Notes: generated from the letters alone by a model not told the origin. 64,000 bases of DNA from Pseudomonas benzenivorans (GCF_024397895.1 NZ_CP073346.1:3720001-3784000), one strand, 5' to 3'; numbered from the stretch's first letter, positions 26,322 to 35,050 are shown. A program made the numbers and translations.

Positions 26322-27253
26322 GCACGCTCTGGGCCTTTCCCGGTCAGGGTGCCCAGCAGCCCGGCATGCTCCATCAGCTGCCGGACGAACCGTCGGTGCG
26401 CGCCTGCCTGGCCGAAGCCAGCGCGGCGCTGGGCGAGGACGTGCTGGCGCTGGACTCCATTCAGGCGCTGGCCTCGACCCGCGCCGTGCAGCTGTGCCTG
26501 CTGATCGCCGGGGTGGCCTGTGCCCGCCTGCTGGCCCAGCGCGGCCATCGCCCGGACTATGTGGCGGGGCTGTCCATCGGCGCCTACGCGGCGGCGGTGA
26601 CCGCCGAATCCCTCGAATTTACCGATGCCGTGCGGCTGGTTGCGCTGCGCGGCGAGCTGATGCAGGCCGCCTATCCAAGCGGCTATGGCATGACCGCCAT
26701 CCTCGGCCTCGACCTGGGCCAGGTCGAGCGCCTGATCGCCCAGGTGCACGGGCCGGCGCAGCCGGTCTACCTGGCCAATATCAACGCCGAGAGCCAAGTG
26801 GTGGTCGCCGGCAGCGTCGCCGGCATGACCGCCCTGGCCGAGAGGGCGCGGGCGGCCGGCGCCGGGGCGGCCAAGCCCCTGGCAGTCAGCGTGCCGTCCC
26901 ATTGCGAGCTGCTCGCCGCTCCCGCCGAGCGCCTGGCCCGGGCCTTCGCGAAGGTCGAGGTGCGCCGGCCCGGCGTGCGTTACCTGAGCGGCAGCTCGGC
27001 GCGCCTGATCGTCGATGCGGACAAGCTGCGTGACGACCTGGCCTATAACATGTGCCGCGTGGTCGACTGGCACAGCACCCTGCAGACCGCCGTCGAACGT
27101 GGCGTGCGCCTGCATCTGGAGATGCCGCCCGGCGCCGTGCTCAGCGGCCTGGCGCGGCGGGTCTTCGGCGCCGGCGCGGTGGTCGCCTTCCAGGGCACCC
27201 GCCTGGACAGCCTGGACGCCCTGTTGAGCCAGGCCCAGGGGCTGGACCGCTAA
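26318..27253 (+). CDS. mdcH: Malonyl-CoA:MdcC transacylase
   Basis: Acyltransferase of 311 residues, FabD fold, that starts the cycle by loading malonyl from malonyl-CoA. FPGQGAQQPGML is near the N-terminus, the nucleophile Ser86 is in GLSIGAY, and VPSHCELL holds the second active-site His. Last gene of the operon. No terminator is visible before the insertion element 143 bases on, and the mdcLM transporter genes expected here in Pseudomonas are missing. Confidence 0.95.
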   Translation: MSTLWAFPGQGAQQPGMLHQLPDEPSVRACLAEASAALGEDVLALDSIQALASTRAVQLCLLIAGVACARLLAQRGHRPDYVAGLSIGAYAAAVTAESLEFTDAVRLVALRGELMQAAYPSGYGMTAILGLDLGQVERLIAQVHGPAQPVYLANINAESQVVVAGSVAGMTALAERARAAGAGAAKPLAVSVPSHCELLAAPAERLARAFAKVEVRRPGVRYLSGSSARLIVDADKLRDDLAYNMCRVVDWHSTLQTAVERGVRLHLEMPPGAVLSGLARRVFGAGAVVAFQGTRLDSLDALLSQAQGLDR

Positions 27254-27388
27254 GCCGCTTCTCCTCCCTCCCATCTGCTGTCCAGGGCCTCGCTGCCGTG
27301 CGTGGCGGCTGAGTCGCACCGGCTGGCCGCCCCGCTGCGCGGTCCGGCAGCCTGCGCCCCGCCCACGCCAAGCCGGCCAATCCAGGGC

Positions 27389-27396
27389 ATAAAAAA
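27389..27396. repeat. Target-site duplication, left copy
   Basis: ATAAAAAA directly abuts the left inverted repeat of the IS1595-family element and is identical to the right copy at 28433-28440. Eight bases is the size known for this family. Confidence 0.93.
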
Positions 27397-28432
27397 GGCT
27401 ATGTACCAACGATGTGTTGCGAGTACTAATCTAAACGGCAGAGTTCCAATCAGGAGGTCTGCCGATTATGGATACTCAAGCCTTTCACCACTGGCTGGCT
27501 CAACTGAGCCAACTCAGCGCCCATCAGAAATCTACGCTTCATCAGGCACTGCGGAACCCGCCGGCGACAGAAGTGCTCGATTGCCTGCCGGCGCTGCAGC
27601 GTTGCCCGCATTGCCAGACCAATGCGAATCAGCTTGCGCCCTGGGGTTGGTCGCGCAGTCTGCGCCGCTATCGTTGCCGTAGTTGTCGACGGACTTGCAC
27701 CGCGCGCTCAGCAACAGGCCTTGCCCGCCTGCACTACCCCGAACGCTGGAAAGACTACGCCCAGGCACTGATTGACGGGCTTAGCGTGCGCAAGGCGGCC
27801 CAGGCATGCGGCATCAGCAAAAACACCGCTTTCCTCTGGAGGCACCGCTTCCTGGCTGCAGCGGCTGAGCATCACGCCACGCATGAGGCAGGGATTGTCG
27901 AAGTGGATGAGACGTTCTTTCTGGAGTCCTTCAAGGGCCAGAGGCAGTTGCCTCGGCCGCCCCGTAAACGAGGTGGGGTGAGCGTGACCCGCGGCACGGG
28001 TAAAGACCAGATCCCGGTGATGGTGGTGCGCGACCGGGAGGGCCACACCGCTGACTTCAAGTTGGCCAAGCTCGATGCCAATCATGTGCGAGAGGCGTTG
28101 ATGCCGCTGATCGACCGGGAGGCCGTGCTCTGCAGTGACGGGGCGGCAGTCTATGCCAGCTTTGCCCGGGCACAGGGCATCACCCATCAGGTCGTGCATG
28201 CCCGCCCCGGCCAGCGAGTGCGCCAAGGCGCTTTCCATATTCAGAACGTCAACGCCTACCACAGCCGCTTGAAGAGCTGGATGACCCGCTTTCACGGCGT
28301 GGCCACCCGCTACCTCCCGAATTACCTGGGCTGGCGCCGCATGCTAGAGCGCTATCAGCGGAATATTCGGCCGGCTCACTGCATTCAGGAGGCGGTAGGC
28401 AGAACCCTGCAACACGCTATTGGTACATAGCC
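27397..28432 (+). mobile_element. IS1595-family insertion sequence, complete
   Basis: A 1036-bp element. The terminal repeats GGCTATGTACCAA...GTGTTGC at 27397-27420 and, inverted, 28409-28432 match in 20 of 24 positions. Both ends abut an 8-bp ATAAAAAA duplication. It holds one intact transposase gene. It is inserted in the A/T-rich tail of the terminator that ends the TRAP transporter operon, and the duplication leaves that tail intact. Confidence 0.95.
27468..28430 (+). CDS. IS1595-family transposase
   Basis: DDE-type transposase of 320 residues with the ISXO2-like domain. An N-terminal zinc finger (CPHC about 45, CRSC about 66), a helix-turn-helix with [24 protein letters not shown], then the catalytic domain with [16 protein letters not shown] and the [14 protein letters not shown] motif holding the Asn/His/Glu-type end of the family. 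No frameshift, so probably active. The stop codon lies inside the right inverted repeat. Confidence 0.95.
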   Translation: MDTQAFHHWLAQLSQLSAHQKSTLHQALRNPPATEVLDCLPALQRCPHCQTNANQLAPWGWSRSLRRYRCRSCRRTCTARSATGLARLHYPERWKDYAQALIDGLSVRKAAQACGISKNTAFLWRHRFLAAAAEHHATHEAGIVEVDETFFLESFKGQRQLPRPPRKRGGVSVTRGTGKDQIPVMVVRDREGHTADFKLAKLDANHVREALMPLIDREAVLCSDGAAVYASFARAQGITHQVVHARPGQRVRQGAFHIQNVNAYHSRLKSWMTRFHGVATRYLPNYLGWRRMLERYQRNIRPAHCIQEAVGRTLQHAIGT

Positions 28433-28440
28433 ATAAAAAA
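28433..28440. repeat. Target-site duplication, right copy
   Basis: ATAAAAAA directly after the right inverted repeat, identical to 27389-27396. On the minus strand it reads TTTTTTAT and forms the U-tract of the dctM terminator. Confidence 0.93.
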
Positions 28441-28471
28441 ACCATCGCGCCCGCTGCCGGACGCGATGGTT
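28433..28471 (-). terminator. Intrinsic terminator of the TRAP transporter operon
   Basis: On the minus strand a 9-10 bp stem (ACCATCGCG at 28441-28449 with CGCGATGGT at 28462-28470) is followed by a T-run read from 28440 to 28433. The IS element sits immediately downstream of the T-run. Confidence 0.88.
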
Positions 28472-28495
28472 GGGGTGTCGTCGGTGCTGCGCGAA

Positions 28496-29836
28496 TCAGT
28501 CGTAGAACATGTTCGGCAGGGCCGTGACGATCTCCGGGAAGACCGCCAGCAGGATGATGTACAGGCACATGATGGCGATGAACGGGAGGATGCCGCGGGC
28601 GATCTCGCCGAAGGAGATGTCCGGGGCGATGCCGTTGATCACGAACAGGTTGAGCCCCACCGGCGGGGTGATCAGACCCAGCTCCATGTTGATGGTGAGG
28701 ATGATGCCGAACCAGATCGGATCGAAGCCGGCCGCCAGGATCGCCGGCAGTATCACCGGGGTGACCATCAGGATGATCGCCACCGGCGGCAGGAAGAAGC
28801 CCAGCCCCAGCAACAGGATGTTGACCCAGAACAGCAGGGCCCACTTCGACATCTCCAGGCTGATCAGCCATTCCGCGGCGCTCTGGCTGATGCGCAGGTA
28901 GCTCATCACGTAGGTGAAGAGGAACGCCATGGCCATGATCATCATGATCATGCAGGACTCGCGGGCCGAGCCGAGCAGGATCGCCTTGATGTCATTCCAG
29001 CGGTAGCAGCCGTAGAGCAGGGCGACCAGGATCATCGCGCCGAAGGCGCCGAGGCCGGCCACTTCGGACGGGGTGCCCATGCCGCCGTACATGGCGAACA
29101 TGATCATGCCGATCAGCAGCAGGAACGGCAGCAGGCGCGGCAGCGACTCGAAGCGCTCGGCCCAGCTGAAGCTTTCTTCCTTGAGCAGCTCGCCACTGCT
29201 GGCATGGCCGCTGCCGGCCTGGGCCTGCTTGCGCTCATGGAGGAACTGCACGACCACCCAGCAGGCGAACAGCAGGGCCAGCAGCAGGCCGGGGATGATG
29301 CCGGCGACGAACAGCTTGCCGATCGATTGCTCGGCGATCACGCCGTAGATGATCAGGGTGATGCTCGGCGGGATCAGGATGCCCAGGGTGCCGCCGGCGG
29401 CGATCAGGCCCGAGGCCAGGCCGCTGGAGTAGCCGCGCTTGCGCATCTCCGGGATGCCGATGCCGCCGATCGCCGCACAGGTGGCCGGGCTCGAACCGCA
29501 CAGGGCGGAGAAGATGGTGCAGCCGGCGACGTTGGCCACGCCGAGGCTGCCGGGCACCTTGTACAGCCAGCGGTAGGCCGACTCGTAAAGGTCCACCGAG
29601 GCCCGGGTCTTGCCGATCGCCGCGCCCATCAGGATGAACAGCGGGATGGTCAGCAGGGTGAAGTTGTCCAGTTCGCCGAAAATGGTTTCGGCGATCATCC
29701 CCAGGTTGCTGCTGGGCATGAACAGGAACATGAAAGTCAGGGCCGAGGATCCCAGGGCGAATGCGATGGGCATCCCGGAGAACAGCAGCACCAGGGTGAA
29801 GGCCGTGTACAGCAGGCCGATTTCTAATACGCCCAT
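28496..29836 (-). CDS. dctM: TRAP transporter large permease subunit
   Basis: DctM-type permease of 446 residues with about 12 hydrophobic segments, the main transmembrane channel of a Na+-driven TRAP importer. GMPIAFALG near the N-terminus, CTIFSALCGSSPATCAAIGGIGIPEMRKRGYS near residue 115, and TPPVGLNLFVINGIA near residue 385 are family signatures. It starts one base after the dctQ stop. The substrate class is organic acids; the neighbourhood suggests malonate or a related dicarboxylate. Confidence 0.95.
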   Translation of the reverse strand: MGVLEIGLLYTAFTLVLLFSGMPIAFALGSSALTFMFLFMPSSNLGMIAETIFGELDNFTLLTIPLFILMGAAIGKTRASVDLYESAYRWLYKVPGSLGVANVAGCTIFSALCGSSPATCAAIGGIGIPEMRKRGYSSGLASGLIAAGGTLGILIPPSITLIIYGVIAEQSIGKLFVAGIIPGLLLALLFACWVVVQFLHERKQAQAGSGHASSGELLKEESFSWAERFESLPRLLPFLLLIGMIMFAMYGGMGTPSEVAGLGAFGAMILVALLYGCYRWNDIKAILLGSARESCMIMMIMAMAFLFTYVMSYLRISQSAAEWLISLEMSKWALLFWVNILLLGLGFFLPPVAIILMVTPVILPAILAAGFDPIWFGIILTINMELGLITPPVGLNLFVINGIAPDISFGEIARGILPFIAIMCLYIILLAVFPEIVTALPNMFYD

Positions 29837-29837
29837 G

Positions 29838-30392
29838 TCAATCTCCCAGAGATGGCTGGTGTTGATGGGAGGCCGCTATCTGCTCCGCATCACTGGCCTT
29901 GAGCGCAAATTGCTCGATGATCTGCACCACGAACTGCAGGGTCAGCAGGCTCATGCCGATGGCCATGAAGATGTAGGGGATCCACAGCTTGGGCGCCCAG
30001 GAGGAACTGGATTCCCAGCCGCCATCCCAGGCCTCGTGCCAGTAGAGCCAGGACTGGTAGGCGACGAAGCCACAGAACAGCATCGACAGGACATCGCCCA
30101 GCAGGTAGCGCCAGCGGTTCCACTTGGCCGACATGACCTCGTCGAGCACTTCGATGCCGACATGGGCGCGCTCGCGCTGGGTCTGTGCCGCGGCGAGGAA
30201 GGTCGCGGAAATCAGCATGAAGATGCTCAGCTCGATCACCCAGTCGTTGGAGATCTGGAGCAGGTAGCGGGTAAGCACTTCGTACACCAGCACCAGGGTG
30301 CAGGCGACGATCAGCAGGGCCGACACGTAGGCCATCAGGCTGTTGCAGCCCTTGATGGCCTCGCCGATGCAGCGCCAGGCATTGTTGTTCAT
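29838..30392 (-). CDS. dctQ: TRAP transporter small permease subunit
   Basis: DctQ-type subunit of 184 residues with four membrane helices (about 18-40, 52-72, 92-112, 135-158). The segment LISATFLAAAQTQRERAHVGIEVLDEV holds the conserved region. The ATG at 30392 follows a GAGGT; an upstream in-frame start has no such site. It pairs with DctM in the membrane. Confidence 0.92.
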   Translation of the reverse strand: MNNNAWRCIGEAIKGCNSLMAYVSALLIVACTLVLVYEVLTRYLLQISNDWVIELSIFMLISATFLAAAQTQRERAHVGIEVLDEVMSAKWNRWRYLLGDVLSMLFCGFVAYQSWLYWHEAWDGGWESSSSWAPKLWIPYIFMAIGMSLLTLQFVVQIIEQFALKASDAEQIAASHQHQPSLGD

Positions 30393-30413
30393 ATACGGAT
30401 ACCTCAAAAGCAA

Positions 30414-30441
30414 GCCCCCGGCTCCGTGCGGAGCTGGGGGC
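30414..30441 (-). promoter_or_regulatory. Intercistronic hairpin between dctP and dctQ
   Basis: Bases 30414-30426 and 30429-30441 form a 13-bp GC-rich stem with one wobble or mismatch. It lies in the 61-base gap after dctP. No long T-run follows, so it probably stabilises the dctP message or partly attenuates, giving more binding protein than permease. Confidence 0.65.
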
Positions 30442-30453
30442 AGGAGGGGCGTG

Positions 30454-31482
30454 TCACTTCACCGCGGTGGCCATGTCCAGCAGTTCCTGACCGTTCCTCA
30501 CCTCTTCGGCGAAGTCCTTCCAGGAGCTGCCCTTGGCCAGTTCGCGCCACTGGGCGAAGGCGGCGTCATCCATCCGGTAGGCCTTCTTGCCGGCCTTCTC
30601 GAAGACTTCGGCGACACGGAAGTCGTCCTTCTTCGACTCGTCGATGCTGAACTGTTCCAGGCTGGCACCGACTTCCATCACCATCTTCTGCTGTTCGGGC
30701 GACAGGCGCTCGAAGGTGGACTTGGCCATCAGTAGCGGCTCGAACATGAACCAGAAGGTGTTCTGCTCGGCGGTGGTGACGTGGTCGGCCACTTCCTCCA
30801 GGCGGAAGCTGAGGATCGAGGTGCTGGAGGTCACGGTGGAGTCCAGTACGCCGGTCTGCATGGCGCTGTAGACCTCGTTTGACGGCACGTTGGTGACCGA
30901 GGCGTCGCCGGCCTTGAACATCATGTCCATGTGCTTGCTGCCGCCGCGGATCTTGGTGCCCTTGATGTCTTCCGGCAGCAGCACTGCCTTGGGCTTGGCT
31001 GCCACGCCGCCGGCCTGCCAGATCCAGGTGATGACCTTGACGCCCTTGTCTTCGAGGATGCGCTCAAGCTCCTGGCCGATGGGCGCCTGCTTCCAGCGGT
31101 GACCCTGCTCGTAGCTGGTGACCAGGCCGGGCATCAGGGTGATGTTCACCTCCGGGATCTTGCCGCCTTCGTACGCCAGCGGGTACAGGGTCATGTCGAT
31201 CGAGCCCTTCTGCAGGGCGCCGAACTGGGCCGGGGTCTTGACCAGGGAACTGCCCGGGAAGATCTCGAACTTCAGCTCGCCGTTGCTGCGCTGCTCGACT
31301 TCCTGGGCGAACTTGCGCACCAGGCGGTCACGGAAGTCGCCTTCATCGATGGTGCCACCGGGAAACTGGTGGGACACCTTGAGGGTCATGCTGTCGGCCG
31401 CGACCGCGCTGAGGCTCATGCCCAGGCTGAGGAGGCCGGCGATGGCGCCGGAGAGGATGGTTTTATGCAGTGCGTTCTTCAT
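30454..31482 (-). CDS. dctP: TRAP transporter periplasmic binding protein
   Basis: Solute-binding protein of 342 residues with a signal peptide (LLSLGMSLSAVAADS cleavage region near residue 29). TLKVSHQFPGGTIDEGDFRDRLVRKFAQEVEQRSNGELKFEIFPGS is typical of DctP, and the ligand-contacting Arg lies in the GTKIRGG segment near residue 165. The ATG at 31482 follows GGAGA; an ATG four codons upstream is less likely. It delivers an organic acid to DctQM. Confidence 0.94.
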   Translation of the reverse strand: MKNALHKTILSGAIAGLLSLGMSLSAVAADSMTLKVSHQFPGGTIDEGDFRDRLVRKFAQEVEQRSNGELKFEIFPGSSLVKTPAQFGALQKGSIDMTLYPLAYEGGKIPEVNITLMPGLVTSYEQGHRWKQAPIGQELERILEDKGVKVITWIWQAGGVAAKPKAVLLPEDIKGTKIRGGSKHMDMMFKAGDASVTNVPSNEVYSAMQTGVLDSTVTSSTSILSFRLEEVADHVTTAEQNTFWFMFEPLLMAKSTFERLSPEQQKMVMEVGASLEQFSIDESKKDDFRVAEVFEKAGKKAYRMDDAAFAQWRELAKGSSWKDFAEEVRNGQELLDMATAVK

Positions 31483-31577
31483 TGAGGTCTCCATTGTTTT
31501 TGTTTTGTGCGGTTGAGGCTGGGCGGTGCAGTTGTAACGGATTCGATCCTCCAGGGTTATTAGCCGAAAGAATGGGG

Positions 31578-32330
31578 TCAGTACTTACCCGACAGCAGGG
31601 AGCCGAAGCCGGGGGCGTAGGTTTTCAGGCCGAGCTTCTTGAGCATCATGTAAGCGGTCGAGACGGAGCCGGAGAGCACCGGCAGGCCGACACGGTCCTC
31701 GATGATCTGGATCGACTCGAGCGACGGCATCTGCACGCAGGCCGAGGCGACGATGGCGTCGACGTTGGTGTTCAGGCGTTTGGTGATCTCGGCCGGGGCC
31801 AGCGGGTCCTGGCGGGCCACTTCCAGGTTGTCCGGGATCTCCAGGGAAATGCTGTCGACCACCTCGATGCCCTCGCTTTCGATGTAGTCGATGACCAACT
31901 GGGTCAGCGGCTTCATATAGGGGGTGAGAATCGACACCTTCTTGGCGCCGATGGCGTTCAGGCCCTGGATCAGGGCGCCGGCGCTGGTCACCACCGGCGC
32001 CGGGCCGCCGGCCGCCACGGTGCGTTCGTGCAGGCGCTGCTCCGAGATGCGGTGATAGCCGCGGCCCATGCTCATGATCGCCACCAGGCAGGCGTAGCCA
32101 AGGACGTCCATGCGCGCATCGGCCAGCTCCAGGGCGCAACGGTCGGAGTCGCGGTCCATGGCCTCCAGCTCCTCCTTGGTGACCTTCTGCATGCGCATGC
32201 GGCTGGAGTGGAAGGTGAAGCGCTCGGGTTCGACGCCTTCACGGGCGCGCAATATCGCCGGAATTTCGGTTTCCATGGTGGTATTGGAGCTGGGCACGAT
32301 CTGGCCGATGCGGTAGCTGGTTCTGCTCAT
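31578..32330 (-). CDS. Maleate isomerase / Asp-Glu racemase superfamily protein
   Basis: A 250-residue enzyme of the maleate cis-trans isomerase and arylmalonate decarboxylase branch. PSSNTTMETE near residue 13 is the family signature. Both catalytic cysteines are present, Cys81 in GYACLVA and Cys198 in ASACVQMPS, so isomerase or racemase chemistry is favoured over the one-cysteine arylmalonate decarboxylases. It lies between the HAD gene and dctP on the same strand and probably acts on the compound the transporter imports. Confidence 0.85.
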   Translation of the reverse strand: MSRTSYRIGQIVPSSNTTMETEIPAILRAREGVEPERFTFHSSRMRMQKVTKEELEAMDRDSDRCALELADARMDVLGYACLVAIMSMGRGYHRISEQRLHERTVAAGGPAPVVTSAGALIQGLNAIGAKKVSILTPYMKPLTQLVIDYIESEGIEVVDSISLEIPDNLEVARQDPLAPAEITKRLNTNVDAIVASACVQMPSLESIQIIEDRVGLPVLSGSVSTAYMMLKKLGLKTYAPGFGSLLSGKY

Positions 32331-32435
32331 AAAAGTTGCCTGTTCATTGGATGCATGGGTGCTAGGCCCCGGGGCAGCTGCGCTGCCGGCCGAGACCCCG
32401 GTGCTGCTGGGGGAAGTCTGTTTCTGGCCTCGTAC

Positions 32436-33161
32436 TCAGAGGCCCAGCTGGGCGGCGAGGTCGTTGAAGTCCTCGGCGACCAGGTCGAATTCGTCCGCCT
32501 CATAACGATAGGGCGGGTAGCCCTCGCCGAACTCCAGCGGACGGATCACGTAGGCGGTGCGGCAGCCCTGGGCGCGGGCGGCGCGCAGGTCGCTGGGATG
32601 GGCGGCCACCAGCATCAGTTCGTCGATCGCGATGTCGAGCAGCCGGGCCGTACCCTGGTAGGTCTGCGGGTCGGGTTTGTAGTGGCCGAACAATTCGGCG
32701 GAGATCACGCAGTCCCAGGGCAGCCCGGCCTGCTTGGCCATGTTGGTCAGCAGCGAGAAATTGCCATTGGACAGGGTGGTGAGGGTGAAGCGGCGCTTGA
32801 GTCGCGTGAGGCCTTCGAGGGAATCGGCCCAGGGCTGCAGGCGATGCCAGGCACGGTTGAGGTGGTCGCGTTGGGCGTCATCCAGGCCGGCCAGGCCGAA
32901 AGGCTCGACGATCGAGTCGAGGATCAGGCGGTGCAGCGAATCGATGTTCATCCAGGGCAGTTCGCCCTTGCGCACCTGGTCCATGGCCGGGGCGTAGCCA
33001 TCGCGCCAGGCGTCGGCGAACTGCGTCCAGTCGCGCTGGATGTCCAGGGCTGTGCCGATCTGCTGTGCTTCGCGGCTGATGCTGCCGCGCCAATCGACCA
33101 CGGTACCGAACACGTCGAAGGCGAGTGCTTTGACCTTGCCCAGGGAAGAGAGATCCGACAT
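32436..33161 (-). CDS. HAD family hydrolase, 2-haloacid dehalogenase type II
   Basis: A 241-residue HAD enzyme. The nucleophile is Asp16 in AFDVFGTVVDWRGS, with TLSNGNFSLL near residue 118, the Lys of FGHYKPDPQTYQ near residue 151, and AAHPSDLRAARAQG near residue 174, all as in L-2-haloacid dehalogenases. GGAGG precedes the ATG at 33161. First gene of the operon that ends with dctPQM, and divergent from the GntR gene. The true substrate may be a 2-haloacid or a phosphorylated acid; this cannot be decided here. Confidence 0.88.
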   Translation of the reverse strand: MSDLSSLGKVKALAFDVFGTVVDWRGSISREAQQIGTALDIQRDWTQFADAWRDGYAPAMDQVRKGELPWMNIDSLHRLILDSIVEPFGLAGLDDAQRDHLNRAWHRLQPWADSLEGLTRLKRRFTLTTLSNGNFSLLTNMAKQAGLPWDCVISAELFGHYKPDPQTYQGTARLLDIAIDELMLVAAHPSDLRAARAQGCRTAYVIRPLEFGEGYPPYRYEADEFDLVAEDFNDLAAQLGL

Positions 33162-33240
33162 CACGGTTAACCTCCAGCGCGGCAGTCTGTTATCCACGGC
33201 CGACAAGGCGGCTGTAAATCCAGGCAGGCCAGGCTTAAGA

Positions 33241-33291
33241 TGCACCCATAGCCTCTATCGGGTGCAATGTTTGTTGTTGTGCATGCAAGAT
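33241..33291. promoter_or_regulatory. Inverted repeats in the HAD/GntR divergent promoter
   Basis: TGCACCC (33241-33247) and GGGTGCA (33260-33266) are perfect inverted repeats, and the inner ATAG/CTAT also pairs. Shortly after comes TTGTGCATGCAAGA with the palindrome TGCATGCA (33280-33287). Both lie in the 181-base gap between the divergent genes and are candidates for the GntR operator. Confidence 0.5.
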
Positions 33292-33342
33292 AGAGGATTC
33301 AGAATGCATGTCAATAGCCGTGTATGCAGGAAAGGGTTATCC

Positions 33343-34008
33343 ATGAACAAGATGCGCTCGGAAGCAGTCCGCGACGAAATTGAAGAACTGATAGCCTTCG
33401 GCAAGCTGCCGCCCGGCAAACACCTCGACGAGACCGAGCTGGCCGAGCGCTTCGGCGTGTCCCGCACGCCGGTGCGCGAGGCGCTGAACCAGCTGGCCAA
33501 TGCCGGCCTGGTGGAGATTCGCCCGCGCCGCGGCGCGGTGGTTGCCGAGGTCGGCCCGCAGAAGCTGGTGGAGATGTTCGAGGTCATGGCCGAACTGGAG
33601 GGCATGTGCGGGCGCCTGGCGGCGCGGCGCATCAGCAAGGAGCAGGAGGCGGCGCTGGTGGCGGCGCAGCAGGCCTGCGAGGAGGTCCGCGCCTCCGGCG
33701 ACCCCGACCTTTACTACGAACGTAACGATGAGTTCCACGGCATCATCTATACGGCGAGCCAGAACTCCTTCCTGGTCGAGCAGGCCTGGGTGCTGCGCCG
33801 CCGTCTGCGGCCCTATCGCCGCCTGCAGCTGCGGGTACGCGATCGCATCCCCACCTCGCTGAACGAGCATGAGGCCATAGTCGCGGCGATCCAGGCCGGC
33901 GACGGCGACAAGGCCAACGAGCTGTTGCGCGAGCACGTGATCATCCAGGGCAAGCGCTTCGGCGACCTGATCGCCAGCCTGCCGTTGCTGCACGCCCAGG
34001 CGGACTGA
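33343..34008 (+). CDS. GntR family regulator, FCD subfamily
   Basis: A 221-residue regulator. The winged helix (about 5-70) has LDETELAERFGVSRTPVREALNQLANAGLVEIRPRRGAVV; the FCD sensor domain (about 85-215) holds metal/acid-binding His residues in NDEFHGIIY and NEHEAIVAAI, LREHVIIQG. FCD domains bind organic acids. It is divergent from the HAD-isomerase-TRAP operon, its probable target. AGGAAAGG precedes the ATG; an upstream ATG at 33304 is also in frame. Rhizobial MatR, which controls a malonate TRAP system, is of this class. Confidence 0.9.
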   Translation: MNKMRSEAVRDEIEELIAFGKLPPGKHLDETELAERFGVSRTPVREALNQLANAGLVEIRPRRGAVVAEVGPQKLVEMFEVMAELEGMCGRLAARRISKEQEAALVAAQQACEEVRASGDPDLYYERNDEFHGIIYTASQNSFLVEQAWVLRRRLRPYRRLQLRVRDRIPTSLNEHEAIVAAIQAGDGDKANELLREHVIIQGKRFGDLIASLPLLHAQAD

Positions 34009-34022
34009 GCCGCCTTGTCCGC

Positions 34023-34946
34023 CTAAGGCGCGGGCCTATTGTTGACGCTGTACATGCGGCATTCGGCCAGCAGGGCGAGCAGGTTGGGGTCACGCTCCTT
34101 GGCCTTGAGGAAGACCACGCCGATATGCTGCTGCAGGTGGTACTGGGCCTGCAGCGGAATCAGCTTCACCCGGTTCTCGTAGACCGCCGCGATGCGCCCC
34201 GGCAGCAGGGCGTAGCCGACTCCCGAACTGACCATGCTGAGCAGGGTGAAGACATCGTTCACCTGCATCGCCACCTTCGGCTCGAAGCCCGCCTGCTGAA
34301 ACACCCGCACGCCATCCTGGTGGGTGGAGAAGCCCTGGGTCAGGGTGATGAAGCTGGCGTCGTGCAATTCGGCCAGGTCGACCTCGGCGCGCTGGGCGAA
34401 CGGCGATTCGACCGGCACGGCGAGGAACATGTCGTCGGCGAACAGCGGCAGCTGTTCGCAGTCCGGGTCGTTGATCGACCCGTCGAGGGACACCAGGATG
34501 GCGTCCACCTCCATGTCCTTGAGTTTGTGCAGCAGGTCGACGTTGGAGCCCAGGATCAGGTCGATATTCAGCTCGCTGCGGCGCAGCTTGAGGCCCATGA
34601 TCAGCTGCGGCACGGTCTTCACCGTCAGCGAGTAGAGCGCGCCGAGTTTGAAACGCTCGGCGGAGAAGCCGGCGGCCTCGCGGGTCAGGCGCACGCTGTC
34701 GAGCACGTCATGGATCAGTCGCTGGGCCCTTTCTTCGAGCACGTAGGCACTCCTGAGTGGCAGCAGGTTGCGCCCCTCGTGCTTGAACAGCGGACAGCGC
34801 AGGGCGTTTTCCAGGGAGTGGATGGCGCGGTGCACGCTGACGTTGCTGGTCTCCAGTTCGGCGGCCGCGCGGCTCAGGTTGCCGCTGCGCATAAAGGCCA
34901 GAAAGATTTCCAGCTTCTTCAGGGTGAACTCTTCGTCGATCAGCAT
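34023..34946 (-). CDS. mdcR: LysR family regulator of malonate decarboxylase
   Basis: A 307-residue LysR regulator. FTLKKLEIFLAFMRSGNLSRAAAELETSNVSVHRAIHSLENALRCPLF is the helix-turn-helix, and the rest follows MdcR of other pseudomonads closely as I remember it (LGALYSLTVKTVPQLIMGLKLRRSELNIDLILGSN). It normally sits directly after the mdc operon and activates it in the presence of malonate. Here it is 6.8 kb from mdcH, separated by an insertion element, a TRAP operon and a GntR gene. Convergent with the GntR gene. Confidence 0.9.
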   Translation of the reverse strand: MLIDEEFTLKKLEIFLAFMRSGNLSRAAAELETSNVSVHRAIHSLENALRCPLFKHEGRNLLPLRSAYVLEERAQRLIHDVLDSVRLTREAAGFSAERFKLGALYSLTVKTVPQLIMGLKLRRSELNIDLILGSNVDLLHKLKDMEVDAILVSLDGSINDPDCEQLPLFADDMFLAVPVESPFAQRAEVDLAELHDASFITLTQGFSTHQDGVRVFQQAGFEPKVAMQVNDVFTLLSMVSSGVGYALLPGRIAAVYENRVKLIPLQAQYHLQQHIGVVFLKAKERDPNLLALLAECRMYSVNNRPAP

Positions 34947-35050
34947 GGTGCAGTGGGCCCGGGCAGTACGAGGGTCGATTGTGCCGCATTGGTGCCGGAC
35001 ATGGCTTGCGCTCTCGGCGAAAACACCCAGGCCGGCGCGGCGCCGATCGC

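Noticed and set aside
28466..29827. 453-codon plus-strand open frame opposite dctM
   Set aside because: Asp/Gln/His-rich antisense shadow of a membrane permease gene; no domain.
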